In this document: positions 6,454 to 7,226 of the stretch, one piece after another
How the letters are laid out: every line of letters begins with the position of its first letter
Numbering within the stretch: the stretch's first letter is position 1
Origin: an uncultured Microcoleaceae cyanobacterium
Lineage (GTDB): Bacteria; Cyanobacteriota; Cyanobacteriia; Cyanobacteriales; Microcoleaceae
Direction of reading: 5' to 3'
Assembly: GCA_938083405.1 (NCBI GenBank)
Contig: CALKCV010000542.1
Location: forward strand, 1 to 7,226
Length of the DNA: 7,226 bases
The notes under the pieces: generated by a model
Seen by the model: the letters and a program-made list of their open reading frames with translations, nothing else
Database searches by the model: none
Told to the model about the DNA's origin: nothing
Made by a program: the position numbers and the translations under genes

Positions 6454-6783
6454 AGAAACTCTCGCAGGAAGCTGCCTCATAAATTTGTCTTAATGGTTTG
6501 AAAATCAACCACCAAGCGCGTGTAGCTTCCCAAAGCCCAACCAATACTACACCAGATGGCAGAAATTCCCATGTAGTAGGCAAAAGCCACGGGAGCCAGT
6601 AAATACTAGAGCGCTATTGAGAGTTGCCATGGCCGATAGCCCCGTCAGCCAGGGATTGACATTTCTGCTGGCTAGCAAATAATCAGTGGTAGTATTGGCA
6701 GCACGAGTTGCCGAGTAAGTTCCTACGAATATAAATAAGAGCAAAAAGGCTCGGAAAATAACTGCAATCGGTGTTTGATTCAT

Positions 6784-6905
6784 TGTTAATAATAGCCAAG
6801 GAGCCCAACAGTAATATTAAGTTAATCTTGTGCTGTTTTTAGGGGGCTGCTCCCGGCGATCGGGCATTTTTTTGCCCCAGTCCCAGGCTGGGTATCATTC
6901 ATTTT
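6784..6905. other. Spacer between mysC-tail remnant and symporter pseudogene
   Basis: This 122-base stretch corresponds in position to the 37-base heptamer spacer of the intact operon, but the heptamers are absent. It carries GC-rich, partly self-complementary segments (CCCGGCGATCGGGCATTTTTTT at about 6853-6874) and an AT-rich part before the pseudogene ATG. A 26-codon minus-strand frame (6902 to 6822) follows a GGAGGAGATTAAAA sequence but shows no family resemblance. Confidence 0.4.
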
Positions 6906-6924
6906 TAATCTCCTCCCAACTCCA
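6906..6924 (-). pseudogene. Remnant of the mysC 3' end
   Basis: The 19 bases TAATCTCCTCCCAACTCCA are identical to 1507-1525, the end of intact mysC encoding its last residues (VELGGD) and running into its stop codon. Only 9 of these bases (CCAACTCCA) are also shared with the adjoining mysA sequence. The position, directly before the symporter pseudogene, matches the intact order mysC-symporter. The match is short, so it could be a chance purine-rich sequence; position and exact end make a true remnant more likely. Confidence 0.6.
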
Positions 6925-7042
6925 ACCTCTTTTTTAATGGCCTTTTTCTTTAATCTTTAGATAGCTTCGGCCATACTCTAGAGAGAGCTTGGCAAAGTCT
7001 TCAGGAAGAAGAAGTCCAGAAAGACTTTTTGGGATGGGCGAT
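6917..7042 (-). pseudogene. Fragment of a second, decayed mysA
   Basis: Read on the minus strand, QKVFLDFFFLKTLP (7031 to 6990) matches residues 175-188 of intact mysA (QKGFLDFSFLRTLP). The frame continues through SSL-stop-SMAE (matching QVRNGMAE, stop TAG at 6980-6978) and AI-stop (TAA at 6959-6957). It then reads RLKKKAIKK, matching residues 241-249 (KLNYKAIKK), so about 40 codons are lost in frame between the two blocks. DNA matches such as GAAGTCCAGAAA and TTTAATGGCCTT confirm the homology. It then runs into sequence shared with the mysC end. Upstream, similarity fades near 7042, just before a miniature element. It is non-functional. Confidence 0.85.
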
Positions 7043-7052
7043 CGGCCCGCTA

Positions 7053-7157
7053 ATACCAATTTAATAAAGTTTTGATTTAGAGCTAAATTCTTAAGCCCCC
7101 CGAGCGAAGGGGGGTTTGGGGGGATCGAAGTCTTTGATATCTTTCACAAATTGGTAT
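7053..7157. mobile_element. Probable 105-bp miniature inverted-repeat element
   Basis: ATACCAATTT (7053-7062) is exactly complementary to AAATTGGTAT (7148-7157). Taking the ends as TACCAATTT/AAATTGGTA, a TAA direct repeat flanks both sides (7051-7053 and 7157-7159). Inside is a C6/G6 hairpin (7096-7101 and 7109-7114, loop GAGCGAA) followed by TTT and another G6 run. Elements with such ends and a CCCCCC...GGGGGG core are, from general knowledge, widespread in cyanobacterial genomes. It contains no coding sequence. It adjoins the mysA remnant, and may be what interrupted it or its upstream part. Confidence 0.65.
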
Positions 7158-7159
7158 AA

Positions 7160-7226
7160 CAAAAAGCGTTGAATTCTTGGCTTTCTTCATTCCCCCGATG
7201 CGCCCAGGTTTCATTCGTTCGACTTG
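7160..7226. other. Unassigned sequence at the window edge
   Basis: No gene, repeat or site could be recognised. One minus-strand frame contains KKAKNS next to the miniature element, loosely like the KKLKNR of mysA just upstream of its QKGFLDF block, but neighbouring residues do not match, so I do not call it. Confidence 0.3.

Larger units (their letters stand above)
5684..6783 (-). pseudogene. Decayed PutP-like symporter, paralogue of the intact gene at 59-1468
   Basis: Fragments in changing frames align in order to the intact symporter. The start ATG at 6783 leads into NTTTDYLLASRNVNPW; by hand count about 33 of 45 residues match in this part. Next come AFAYYMGISAIW, then WWLIFKPLRQIYEAASCESF, then SSFLGHKIEGERW through SYAAAQLVAGSKALNAVFG, then IVVIYCFSGGIRAS, ASGGIGELW, FGVVGQPH, and finally MPVAIAMMLAGIA...VLPGMAAGILVFRVGRFFDNC with stop at 5684. 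Lesions seen: frameshifts near 6595, 6517, 6020 and 5988; a small loss with frameshift near 6127-6145; a 149-bp miniature element at 6305-6453; and loss of about 460 bp at 5857-5863 that removes the equivalent of residues 254-407, including the ISTADSQ core. It cannot make a working carrier. The divergence from the intact gene argues against a very recent duplication. Confidence 0.93.

Noticed and set aside
6124..6480. 118-residue minus-strand frame read as a gene
   Set aside because: Its first third is the miniature element read through; the rest is the symporter pseudogene. The open frame is a product of the insertion.
6853..6874. Plus-strand CCCG/CGGG stem followed by seven T as a terminator
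   Set aside because: The stem is only about 4 bp and no plus-strand gene precedes it.
6822..6902. 26-codon minus-strand ORF preceded by GGAGGAGATTAAAA
   Set aside because: The apparent ribosome-binding site is explained by the mysC tail remnant, and the peptide is low-complexity and covers GC-rich self-complementary DNA.

Overview
The window looks like DNA from a cyanobacterium, probably filamentous. The octamer GCGATCGC (HIP1) recurs inside and between genes, for example near 211, 336, 2885, 3069, 5824, 6012 and 6131. The main genes are the core of a mycosporine-like amino acid (MAA) sunscreen cluster of cyanobacterial type. All recognisable genes and gene remnants lie on the minus strand, so transcription runs from high to low coordinates.

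Intact operon (5043 down to 59): mysA (sedoheptulose-7-phosphate to demethyl-4-deoxygadusol), mysB (O-methylation to 4-deoxygadusol), mysC (ATP-grasp ligase that adds glycine to give mycosporine-glycine), then a PutP-like sodium:solute symporter. mysA and mysB share one base (TAATG). A perfect 25-bp hairpin lies between mysB and mysC, and five AT-rich heptamers lie between mysC and the symporter. No mysD or mysE (the enzymes that add a second amino acid) is visible, but the window ends 58 bases past the symporter.

Region 5044-5683 is a leader without a convincing gene. It should contain the mysA promoter.

Region 5684-7042 holds the most unusual content: what appears to be the wreck of a second MAA cluster in the same orientation and gene order. 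It consists of a short mysA fragment with two stops, fused through a 9-bp microhomology to what looks like the last bases of mysC, followed by a symporter pseudogene. The pseudogene has several frameshifts, an internal loss of about 460 bp, and a 149-bp transposase-less element with 18-bp inverted ends and a perfect 8-bp target duplication. Conservation of the order mysA...mysC-symporter in both copies suggests the symporter is a genuine partner of the MAA pathway rather than a chance neighbour. Another probable miniature element (7053-7157) abuts the mysA remnant, and nothing is recognisable from 7160 to the end.
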